Below are positions 23,125 through 35,800 of a stretch of 64,000 nt of DNA, one piece after another. Source of the DNA: Neelides folsomi (Eukaryota; Arthropoda; Collembola; Neelipleona; Neelidae); NCBI GenBank assembly GCA_034687125.1, contig JAQGBZ010000094.1, positions 124,001 to 188,000 on the forward strand, given 5' to 3'. A program made the position numbers and the translations under genes. The notes beneath the pieces are model-generated. The model searched no databases and was not told the origin of the DNA. It worked only from the letters and a program-made list of their open reading frames with translations. Numbering within the stretch: the stretch's first letter is position 1; every line of letters starts with the position of its first letter.

Positions 23125-26100
23125 CACAAGTAAATACATATATTGCATCTACGTTAAATGGTAGTTCGACGAGCTCGGCGTACAGCAGGTATGTATGTGG
23201 ATAAATAACGTAGATTTTCCCGGGAGTTTGGTGGATGGCGGAAGTTGGAGCTCGAGGGGTGGCGAGAAACATTTGGGTACACCACGAGCTCACCGAGGTT
23301 TCCGAATCGGGGTTGAATATTAAAATAGGGTCTTATCTTCCATGGGAAACTTTCCAAGGCCCCGAGACCCCAATGGATAAAATTTAACGGGCAATGTGGG
23401 AGAACAATAAATTGAGGACTGAGAGAGAAACCCAAGGTTCCAAAAGGTAGTCGGCTTAAAATTATTTCACCATCTATCAAATAATTTTCTGGCATGGAGG
23501 ATCAACAGACGCATATGGGCAGGAGCATATTGGGCCAAAAGCGTCTCCTTCCCCTCAATGGGGAAACATTTCCTCTGCGATCAATTCATGCCAGAGAAAA
23601 TGGGACTGTGTGGAGGAAAAGTCTTGTCTCTTTCCAATCACCCAATTTCCATGTAATATTCATATAATAGTTCATATGTATTTTTTCCGCGAATATAAAT
23701 AAGGGTTCATTGAATCAGACATTTGTGTAAGTGAACCGAGTGGAGGACGGCGGAGTTTGGGAATGATCAACGCGAGACGGATTTCTCACAAATAAGTTCA
23801 ACGCATGAATGGATTCCAAGCCGATCCTCTGGATTATTTGAAAAGTGGACGTGTGTCGCCTCGGCACATTTTCATTTTCCTAATATTTAATAATGTAATG
23901 GAGGAGGATCAGCTAGGAAACCCTTTTCCAAAGATGGAACAAAGAGGCTTCCATTGCTATCTAACCCATTGATTCGCCTCCTAATGGCTAGAAACCCAGC
24001 AAATGGGTATATATCTACATAAGAGGATCATGAAGGTTTCTCCAGGGACATGTGGGGAAAATGCTCGAGGTGAGAATTGGATCTCACAGAGGAGTAATAT
24101 AGGAAAAATTGCATCCCGATCTCACTTAATATTCTCCTTGGCTTTGAAAGGCATAAATTTAATTTTTTATTGCTTCAAATGAATTTCATATTGGGTGAAT
24201 GATGGATGTGTAAATACTAATAATATGCATTGGCACATCTAGAGAATTATAACAGCCCAAGTTTGGTTTTGATCATATCCGCCCAGCAATTGGCTTCCTG
24301 TGCGTCGAGTTGCTATAAATATCAACCCATCGCATTCCCATGAGCATCTCGAACACACCTACGTATTAAATATGTATGTTGTGTGTATGCGAGGAAAATT
24401 CAGATGAGGGAGGCAGTTCAATTCTCTGGACAAACTATTAAATGAGTCGTGAGATGGGAAAATAAACTTCTTCCTCTCAATATTCCGAAAGCCGAAAAGT
24501 GGAGCTACTGTGGGAGTTTTGACAAGATTGGAGAAAGTCTTGACACCGACTCGGGATTTCTCTTTCAATTCTCTTCCATAATTCTTGACATTCGAATGGT
24601 TTAATGGGAAAGGTCAGAGGTTCTTCGCGATGAAGATCATTTTAAAAAAGTTGGAGTTTCACGGCAGGGCCTTGGAAATTTCTCCTTTAATTCTGCTTCA
24701 AAGGATCTTCAACTCCTCGATTATTTTTGGATGAAACAGGGAGAAATTAGGAATTTTATTTCTCATTTTACTGTGTGAATGGAAGTTGAATGATTCGATG
24801 TCAGACATTTGATTTAGGATTCTTTGGTTGCGGGAGTTTAAATAATTTATTCTCATCTGATGCGAGCAATTAATTATCGTAAATAGCATAGAAAAGTAAA
24901 TGAACGAATTTGTATCCCCCAAAGAATGAAAACTGACAAAATGGTTTTCATTCCTAACAGCCTCTCCATTCTCGATTTTTTGATCCTTTCAAATCCCTTT
25001 GTGAAAGTCGTCATTTAATATCAAAGTCCATTTGCTACATTTTACTAATCAAATCCTCCAGGCAACTAATGCATGGCTTTACACTCTCTTTTAACATTAT
25101 GTATGTACATGTATTTTATGTATATGTACATACATAAATATATTTAATACAAAGCTTAAAATATTTAACATTAAATACATATTTAGATAAAAACAATACC
25201 TACATATGTATTTATGCAAAGTATTATATATTATTTTATTACACTAATAAACGCAGATGCAAAAAAATTTCTGTATATTTATACATAAGAGTTTATGCTT
25301 AAGTATACTGATATACTCAATATAAACTTCATAATATTTCAGGATGATGAGTCTGTTAAGTTAGTAATTTAGTAATTATCGCTTCCATATTTAATTTCTC
25401 CACTTTTTCCAATAAACCCTTAATACATAATAGTAATAATACTTATGATTTTATGAAAAAAGAATTAATTTTTTTCCCTTGTGGGAGTCAGTTATAATTA
25501 TAGTAGTAATCTCATAGCTCATAATATAAAGGAGAAAGGGGAAATTTAACTTCAAATTGATATGTTTCAAGCATTTTCCTCTTTCTTACATGGCCAAACT
25601 TTTTCCTATTCATTTACATGTAAATTTAATGTATATGAATTCAAGAATTTAAATTTCTAAATCTTGTTTCCTCTCTCTACTTATTAGATCCAATTTCCTT
25701 ATTACACGAAATTCAACTTCCTCATTATACATAGATTCTTAAAGCGGAAGCATGGATCGATGGGCAAAGGAAGCTCTTGTACTTTATCAAGTAAAGTTCT
25801 ATAAACCAATAATAGATCAATTTGTGTTTTAATTAGGAAATAATTTAATTTTAAAATGAGGAAGTGATGTTTAAGTACCTAAATACGTTTGACCCATTTA
25901 AACTAAAATATTTGTGGTTGGGAAATGGATCTTTTGGCCTTTTGCTTTCGTTCCTTTTACATTAAGCATATGTACTCTACTTAGCAATATGGCTTTTCTA
26001 TATAAACAGCAAATGGCGACAATACACTGATAAGTAGATAAATTAGATGATATATATATAGGTAAACTAATTATTCTTAGCAACTTGTAATTAATGTATT

Positions 26101-27552
26101 TAATAAGTACCCAATGTAAGTAAATACAGATATATTCTATGTATGTATTATTTAATATGCATCCATTCATAAGATAGAGTTTCTTCACATTCTTCTCTAT
26201 ATTTACAATTATTGAATTTCCTGCACTTAAAGAAAATGAGATTTTTTGACATTTGAAATTACCTGGCTTTAATTCTTAACTAAATAGCATATGTAAATGT
26301 AATAATGCAAGCGTAGAATGGTAGTCCTGCTTCATTATTCTCAAGTAAAAACCTCAATTCAGGAATGTTCCTGTAGAAAGATCTCCCATTCGAAATATCA
26401 AGTGAAAATGTTTTTATAAAAAGATTTGAAATTCACTTGTTTGCTCGTTAGATTATTTCTTCCATTGTGTTAAAATTGAAGTGAAAGCGGATAAGCCACG
26501 TAGGAGAAAGTGTCATCTGAACAGAATGCAAATGCTGAGAAATTTTATCTTCGTGTATTCTGTCGCCTGTGTGAGTCATTAATCATTGAGTAGGTTGGAA
26601 ATGACAAGCTTTATTTTAACTTATACTATGTATGTAGGGTATATACGTTATGTATTACTGTATAATGTTAGCAATATTCTTATATACTCATGTATGCATA
26701 AGCCTAGATATGCATTATATTATACACATAAATATATATATTTGCCATACATATTATTTATATGCAGATATGAAATAACTAAAAGAGATTCTTTTGGTTA
26801 AATGTATGCGAATCTCGTAACTTGAACAGTCGCAAGCTGGAAATTTGAGCAGATATTTCATGTACTATACTTTAAGATTTTTTCACTATTTCTTCACACA
26901 TTCTTATATGAAATCTTAGCAGCGTAAAAGCGAATTCTTTTTCAGCATTCTCAAAGTCAAAATTATATGAACACAAAAGACGATTATTCAGATGTATGAG
27001 AGAATATCAAATGCTTCATGACATGAGAGAAACATACAAATGAAATTCATAAAGCATAATACCTGCATGAATATATTGAAGTAGAAATTTCAACTTAAAC
27101 AATTTGCCGCAACGAGATATAAAAACGACTATAGTATATATTATTAAATTAAAAATATATAAAAGTAGAATGGTAATAATTAAGAAGTGTATAACTACTT
27201 AAACTTTAAGTATACCATACTAATATATAATATATAAATCAACATTCAACAAACACACATGGAACATGGAGTTGGCCTTTACTCTTACTAAAAGTAAGGA
27301 GTAGGATATACATTCTTATATTAAAAATGAAGGTTTTGTAAAATTGTTTTTATTTTCAACCAAACAAATTAATAGCCATGTTGAGCTAACTCAAAATAAG
27401 ATCTTGACTTGACTCAATAAGACCTTGTCTGATGATGAAATAAGAAAGAATCAGTGCTAAATATTATTTTAATTTTAAACTAAGTAATATTTATTTTTAA
27501 TTTAAACACGTGGTTACATATGTATATATTCTAGTATTATAATGGAACAAAA

Positions 27553-27960
27553 TGTGATGACCCCAATGAATCGCTGAGCCAGGTCCACTATTCTGAGAGA
27601 CTACCTAACCCTGAGGGATAGAGGATCCCGTGCGAGAGATGAGCTAGCTAATGAGCTGATGAGCTAACGGACAATGACCAAAAGCTGAAGCCGGAGCTGA
27701 TCTATTCAATAACTGTACATAGACGAGTTATGAAGAGAATAAATAGTAAATACTTTATTATTGAATAAGAGCAATATTGATTGATTAAACAAAATATTAT
27801 AAATCAGCAAAGCTGTAAGATATAATAAATAATTAATATGAGTTAAATGTAAATAAGAAGAGCCCGGTACTCTGAGAGAAAGGTGTTCTCTGTTGAGCCG
27901 CACACGGCGAGCTGACGAAGGTTGCGGCTGGCTGTTGAGTTGAAGCCGGTGGGTTCCAAT
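27553..27960. mobile_element. GC-rich island, possible solo LTR relic
   Basis: A sharply bounded GC-richer island in AT-rich DNA starts with TGTGATGACCCC, resembling the TG start of an LTR. Its centre is AT-rich with polyadenylation-like AATAAA, and its right part is GC-rich (CCGCACACGGCGAGCTGACG). I could not find a matching CA end with a 4-6 bp target duplication, so the right boundary and the LTR interpretation are uncertain. It could also be a processed or domesticated fragment. Confidence 0.25.
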
Positions 27961-29540
27961 ACCTATTACTTATCCGAATTCCTTTGTTCTCGTGTCCTTT
28001 AAACGTCCTCTGTACATCTTATCTTTACTCAACTTATGTGAATCCCTCATTCATGTCTTATAAAACATTCTTGACCAATTCGTGAAAAGTAAAGTAAAAT
28101 TGATCAGGTAGTTTTCTTTTGCTTTTAGTACACATGATAAATAGATAAATTATTATGTAAGGTACTTAACTACTTATATAAATAAAAGCTATGTAATACC
28201 TATTTATTTAGTCAACAAATTTTCAAGAATGTATTTGATAAGAACTTTATGAACCATTTAATATTTAATGATTAATTTATAAAAATAATTTGTACAATAA
28301 TTAATAAATATTTGTAGTTTGTAAAAAAATAATGAGAAATTATATAATAATAAGCTATTTGTATTTGTAGAATTGAATGGAATTGAAGAAAATGCAAATA
28401 TTGAAAAAACCTTTTCGTCACTCATCTCAAACTTCAAAAAACATCTCATAGCTTATGAAAAAATCGGAAAAGTTCCTGTCGCCAACTCAACAATCTCAAG
28501 AGCGATCCGCATAAAATTCTCGATTCCCGAAGTTCAGTAAGAGGTTATAAACAATTACGTCGGAAAGAAAAAATCTAACTCCTCCATCATACACAATGAG
28601 ACCTGATCTTACTAAACTTCAGCAAAAGGAATGGAAAGAAAAAAATGGGATTTACTACAATAAATGACATGAAATAACATGAAATGAAAAAATCTCCATC
28701 TACACCAATAGCTAATTAATTCAAAAATTCTGTGTAAATCTAAACAATCATTTTATACTACCAATCTATCTAATTAACCTCAACTAAACTTATTGTCATT
28801 AATATATGCTAATTATAATTAACTTAGAATCATGTTAAACTATTATTAATTATTATATATTACATAAACAAATCTAATTTATAAATAATTAACTTAATAT
28901 ACACTAAACTATTCATTTAACAATACTACTATAAAAATCTACATACTAATACTAAACAAAAAACTGAAATAACTAAAATTATTTTATATTTATTCAAACC
29001 TATAAATTTTTACTTACAAATATATTTAATAATTTTTATTTCAAACGGAATCACATAATTCCTATATTATTATATGGACGTGATCTCCATTTCATCTTTA
29101 TATTGATATTTTTAAATATTATGTAAAATTAAACTTGTAATAATATGATGTATACTGTAATTTGAACTTATCCTTATATATGATGAATAAACTATATTAT
29201 TATTATTTCGATTATAATTATATAATATTATACAATAAATATTCTATGAATTTATTGGAAAATCCTAATGTAAACTTTACTATAACAATGAGATGGTATA
29301 CCGAGTTACTTTCCAATCAATTATTCAATGAATTAGAAAAATAACACGTTTATAATATTTGATATTGGATACATAATTCCACCACAAATAAAACATAACA
29401 CCGTTATAAAACCGGCACCTTGTAACAATGTAATAAATCTAATCATAATACATATTTATATCATAAGATACCTGAACTTACTTACTTGTTATGTACATAA
29501 TTATTTCTTGTTCAATTTAATAGGTCAGTAGGCATTCGCA

Positions 29541-30151
29541 CACTGGCGTAACCAGCATAGTGCAACGTGTGCACGTGTGATTTTGTTGCTATACACTAGA
29601 TAAAATGGAAATTTTTTTAAATCGAATGTTAATTTCAAAAATTTTCTTGGAACCTAGAGGTTCCTTTAAAAATTCTATGATATATCTGTACATACTTAAA
29701 TTCTAAAATTTTCTCTGAACTTAAAGGTCCCGTTATTAAATATTACATGAATATCTTAAAATATAGCGGAAACTAAAGGTTCTGCTACTTGTTATTTACA
29801 ATATTTTCAAAAATATTTCAGAACTAAAAGGACTAAATCCTCGTTTTAATTTTGAAAATTTTCGTAAAAAATCAAAATTCTTGTAAAAATTCAAAGATTC
29901 CTTACCTAGATTTCTATAAATTTCCTGAAATCTTAATGTTCCGCTATTGATTCTTAATTGAATCTTCAAAATTTTTCTTAATACTCGATGGATTTTAAAT
30001 GTTTTATTTTAACATTTTTCTAAGCAACCTTGATAAACATATCTTAAATTATGATTTAATGCTAAATTTAATTTATATACCTAAATCGATGTACCTAAAA
30101 TGAGTTTCTATTTTCGTGCACACGTGCAAAAAATTTCTGGTTACGCCACTG
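29541..30151. mobile_element. hAT-type non-autonomous element, 8-bp duplication CATTCGCA
   Basis: The ends are CACTGGCGTAACCAG at 29541 and its near-complement ending CTGGTTACGCCACTG at 30151. Both sides carry identical CATTCGCA (29533-29540 and 30152-30159). The CA(G/C)TGGCGTAACC terminus and 8-bp duplication indicate hAT. The subterminal palindromes GTGTGCACGTGTG and CGTGCACACGTG match each other. The interior carries repeated AAAATTTTCT-GGAACCTAAAGGTTCC units related to the element at 22422. No transposase ORF. About 611 bp. Confidence 0.9.
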
Positions 30152-32859
30152 CATTCGCACTATACGTACTGTAACTTTAACAAAAACTGAGTTTTTAACA
30201 CTGTTAATTAAATGTAAGATATAATATAAATATATTGTTATTCAATTATATTTTTATATAATTCGTTAATTAGTTATACTCAAGGTGCCATAAAAATGCA
30301 TCAGCGATCAGCATTGCAATCTAGCATTTTTCCTAATTATAAATCTTAAAGAATTTATATAAAAGCCCATATTTATAGTTCTGAATTAGTACCTAAAATA
30401 ATACCCATATTGGTGTATTCATATTTGTAATATATTTATGTAACGTAAATACTAATTTCTACATTCTACATCGACTAATCATTTTATGAAAATACACACA
30501 CAAATACATTCTACCCACAATAAGTATTATAAATTCCAAACGGAGATTTTGTATTCCAAAAGTATCATCTCAATATATTGTACAATATTTCATTGCGTTC
30601 ATATTTCATATACAGTTTTAACAAGTTATAATTTCAATATACTTTCCAGAATAAAATGTAGTTAATGCTCAAACTTGTTACAGAATATTATAGAACTACA
30701 CAAAATTACACATTATTATTTATTTAATAGCAACCCGATGAAAACAATCAAGATATTTAAAATGTTCAAAAATGTTTTTAAATCAATTGTCCAATTTAAT
30801 TTTATAATTAATTAAAAATTTTCTAAATATTAAATGAATGGGATAAACTATTCTAAATATTAGAATTAAAGCTTCTTAATAAAATCTTACCAACCGCAAC
30901 CTATGAATACAAATACAATTAGATCATTTTCGCACACATGAGAGTACGGTAATATACCATAGATATCTGTTAAAAAAATCTATAAACCTTTTTGTGTAAA
31001 ACTACTATGTATACCATACCTATAATATATACCTATAGTAAATTCTACTTTTTAGAATTTGTAATCAAGTCAATAATATCAAGGATGTTTAAATATATAC
31101 ATTTAATATCTCTGGTACATTTGAACAGTAAATGTAAGCATTTACATATACCTAGGTAAAATATCATACTATACATATATTAAATTTATATTACAAATTG
31201 GTGTCACATCAAGAAATATGCGTTGAATCATCTATTTAATAAATATTCTTAGAATGTCCTTTTTACCTAAAAAAAGCTTTCCGTACAAAGAGATACTTAT
31301 GATATAAGATAGTAGATTTAGGATATATATTATTTACATATTTGTAACTAATGTACCATGGTATATGAAAAAAATTGCCTAAATCTTCAACAGCATAAAC
31401 TTTCGTTCAACAATAACAATATCAATTGCATATATTGGTTATCGTAATCACCTTATTAATTAAATTATACGTAAAGTAATACCCTATTTACAAATTGGCC
31501 CATAATTTTTCATTAAATTAACAGTCATTTTTATGTAAATTGGTACAGATAGCAGTATTATGATATAAATTCCTTTATAATATAAAACTCAAATAGTACC
31601 CGATGTTCAAATTGAACACTGGCTCAAATAATGTCCAGGTCGGGGATTTAAGATAAATTAACCTTGAGGTAAATATACCTACAAATTGTAGTAATATATT
31701 TATTACATGTGCCTCAATGTTTTTAGGGTAATTGATTTAACACTTGAAAAACTAAATAATCAGATGTTTGATATTTTGTTATTCGATTTTATAGTACAGG
31801 TAGTATATAAGATTTCATTTTGGACCAATTGATTAATTGTATTTTAGTAAGGCCTTATTATATTTTAAAAAGAAGAATTAATATACTCTAAAATCAACGA
31901 CTTAAACTTTACTTACAATAAATGTAAAATATTAACAATTTCTTTCCAATTTCATGAACTTATTAATAACTAAATTTATTTGACTATTCGTTTGGTCAAC
32001 GATTTAAGAAATAAAAACTTATTAAATATTTTTACTTCGAAGCAGAGATGTTTGATTCACTGAATTTACTAAATAAATATACTAACATAAGTGTAGTTAT
32101 ACTGATCATGATTGGAATTTACATAGGCATTTAAATTCATCATTTAAATTTAAAGTTATTTTAAGCAATTTGTTCAAATTGTTAAATATTTCAATTGATA
32201 GGAGTATTCTTAATTATTAATCACCAATACAATAGACATGAAATTGCGAGTAATAAACATTTAGCATTGTTTGATATTTAAGAGTATCTCGATTAAATTA
32301 TAATTTTGTTTAAATTATATTTTAATTAATTTTTTTCATTATGTACAAGTAAGGATACACATATGGTGCTCGTACGATACATATTATGAATATGTAAGTA
32401 CTATTTTTTAAATACTGAATACTTAATATACAGCAACATTAAACTAATAATAATATTAGTAATATACTTAATATTGTAATACTACATAATAATATGATAA
32501 TAGTATATTAATAACTACTTACACAGTAATATTTATAAGTAATAAATTATTACAAAAAGTAATTACTTTCTTAATTAACAGCAAAAAAATACTTTTTTAA
32601 TCTTAAATAAATATCAAATCTTTTGAATTGCAGATTGTATTTATATGGAAATATACACCGAATTGTTATCAATTACAAGTTACAAGTAATGCTGTACCTA
32701 CGTAGTTTCCATACAAGAATTAAAAATATTTAAGTAATTATATAAAATAATGTAAAATAATTCTTTAGATTTTTATATTGTAAAAATCTTGAAAACGATG
32801 CACGAGGGAAGAATATGTATAACTTTCAGGCTGAATGATATTCATCATTTGATATCTTC

Positions 32860-35800
32860 TTACTTTCTTAAGGAATGCCACATAGCGATCGGCTTTCTGA
32901 GTGAAGAGAGCATTTGGTTCCAATGAGAGAGGGGTTTGCCAGTCGACATCGACCCAACGATGACATGTCCAACCGAGTAGGCCCGTCCTTCTGTAAATAT
33001 TCTCAATTCTTTAGCACATTCGCATTTACATTGTTACTTATAATGAGTTAATTAACATGAGTAAATGTGAAGAACGAAGAGAATTTTGTATTGAATTAAT
33101 GCCTGGAAATTGACGTGCAGAGGATCGGCCTTCTGCTTCACTGCTATCCGCAACAGTTATCCGTAATTGGATTGTCTGCAATGCAACACACTTGTTAAAC
33201 TTATTTACATTTTCAACCCTCTTATTCATAAATATGTAACACATTTGAAGTAGTTTTATAAGTTTCAGATAAATTAGAAATTTTATTTCCTTTAAATGAA
33301 TGTTTATAATTAAAATTAAATTAGAATATTTTGCTTTTAATATATCTATTATATACTGTATATAAAATCAATTCGTGAACATGATTATAATTATATTCAA
33401 TTATGAAATTATAATAAAAAAATTTTAATACAACTAAATACAAATAGAACATGTATAATAAAAAAACTATTTATAAATGCATCATTCATCATTAAGTATT
33501 TTTATATTGTAAAGGCAGGATATAATAGTTAATGATAAACTTGTATTCACTAAAGGTATTGTGAATATATAAGAGAAGTAAAAAAAAGCTGATATATAAA
33601 GAAACTATTTCTTGGATAGAGAGAGTTTAATGTGATTTAGCTGCTATACCTGTAGTGCATGGGCTGGTACACTGAAAATCATGGCCTCATTAAATATTGG
33701 ATTTTTCTCTCCTCTTTTTGTAGAGCTTTTCTTCTTGCTAACTTTTTTCCCCTTTTGAAGCAAATAGACCTAAAAATTCAATTCACATCAATCTCTTAAT
33801 TCCCTTCAAATTAAGTTTGAATAGGGAAGTTGGTACTAATGTTATTACATAATTTATTGAAAGTTTGTTAAATGTGATTAAAAAAATGTTAAATTGCTTA
33901 CCTTTACAAATGGATCACCAGTTTCCCTTTCATGTGGGAATTTTAAATTTCTGGCTTTGACTACAACGACGGTTAATCTCTCTGCCGTTGGTAGATAAGA
34001 AAGGGAAAACATCATTTCTCCCAATTCACCACCTCTCTGTATAAACGTTCGAAAATATTAAAATTGCTCAAGCATCTATTTAACAAAGATTCTTTATCCC
34101 GGATAACGCTGATTTTTTTTAATAAATGCTAAGGGATGCATATCTCATTAAGCTCATCACTAATAAATACATAAACTGCATAAGGCTTTAATGAGAATGA
34201 GGCTTGTGATTGGAACCAGAGAGGAAATTGAGGAATCTTTCCCAACTCGTCCAACTACAGATAGAAACTGAAAGGTTTTATAAAAAGGCTCAACACATTA
34301 AGAGCTTTTTGGCAATCGGATTGGCCTTGTCAACTATAGATTAGCAATGAATAAAATAAATGTAAATTTGTAAGTGAATCCTGCCAAGGCTGGAATTGAA
34401 TTTAGAATCGTAGTATTGATTTAAAAGGAAAGAATGGATCTGAAGCGAAGGATGAATTTGAATACCTGGCTTGTGTCGGTGAGAGGAAGCCAAATAGACA
34501 ATGGATTGAGGATATCAAACTCCCCGAGTTTCAATTCCGTTTCTCCAATGAGAGTATTTGAGAATTTATTCGTGGCGTAGAGATAGAAAACAAGAGACCT
34601 TGAATGTAACTCAGAAATCTCGAGCCCAAACATGAATTTCTCTTTGTAAACTGGATTTTGAGACTTTCGGTACACCTGCATTGAACAAATTGAGTATTAA
34701 ATTAAACCATGCATTTAGTAATTGGATGATTCAGAATATAAATAGAATCGTAGTACTAAGTAGTGACATTATAAAAGAGATTTTAAACACCAAGTAAAGC
34801 ATATAAATGTATGAATAGTTAGAAATTATTAAGAAATTATTATGTGCAAATAGTATTATCATTATCATACTTACTTAATATCTATATTTCATGTGCCATA
34901 CTTATTACATATATTATACCTATGTAGTAGGGAATAGAATTTATCGGGTGTTATTTTTTATCTATAAAAATTACATTTAAGCCTGAATCTTGACCATTAA
35001 ATGACAATATAAGAACCAATTTTACCTAAAATATCCAATTAAAGAATTAACCAAAAACTATAAAATTACATTTCCTTTTTTATTATTTCTTCATTCAGAA
35101 GAGTTTGAGTAAAGTAGTATAGGTATGATGCTCACTTTCAGATTTGATTCTCTTTGATGCAAGTTTTTAAGGATCCAATGTGCTAAGAGTAATGAAATGA
35201 AAATTGAGTTATATTTTGGGTTTTTAAAAAATTCAAACATTAACGGAATGTCGAGTCAACCTTATCAAATAATAGGACTTCAACAGCATCTTTTATTTGG
35301 TTTAATCATTGAGTCATATCCTCAATAGTAAGAGATAATTGAGATTTTATGTGAAATAGAGCTTTCAATAAGCATGATTTTAACTTTAAGAACTGTTTAA
35401 GCATTAATTAAAGACTTCTCCAACCAGTTAATGCGTCATTTAGCAAGCACAATTCTCTTCCTTGCATATATTTAACATTTTATTAGAGTATTTCATTTAA
35501 TTCTTAAAGATTTTCGTAATAATACGACAATTTATACAATTATCGATTTTATCGGCTATAATTTTTCGATAAACGATAAAGCAAAAATCCGATAATGATA
35601 ATTATCGATTATACTCCCTACTATGTAGCTAATGAAAAGATGATGAAAATGATAAAATAAATCTTAAACCAAAATGATGCCACTGAATACGAATAGCTGC
35701 TACTTGCATCAATTCCCCTTTAATAAATGAGGAACATATTTGAAATATCCCATCTAGGTATGTGTATAAATTATATATGTACGCATACATAAATATTTTA

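Larger units (their letters stand above)
15251..32859. other. Gene-poor interval with scattered short transposons
   Basis: About 17.6 kb lying between the 5' end of the Ly6 gene and the 3' end of Syt12, which is transcribed in the same direction. It is very AT-rich. I recognise three inverted-repeat elements (20129-20704, 22422-23124, 29541-30151), a GC-rich LTR-like island (27553-27960), a TA microsatellite, an imperfect hairpin (16480-16572) and one small ORF with a signal peptide (16695-16940). A further GC-richer patch at about 23150-23850 has mixed open frames, none supported. No conserved gene was found. Part of the interval may be the Syt12 3' UTR or distal regulatory DNA. Confidence 0.6.

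Noticed and set aside
23157-23187. ATG followed by a CAG|GTATGT donor (MVVRRARRTA), next to the hAT element
   Set aside because: Only ten codons, no signal peptide, no partner exon found.
23694-23721. TATAAAT with a nearby TCAGAC initiator-like site
   Set aside because: Spacing to the initiator is too short and no coding exon follows.
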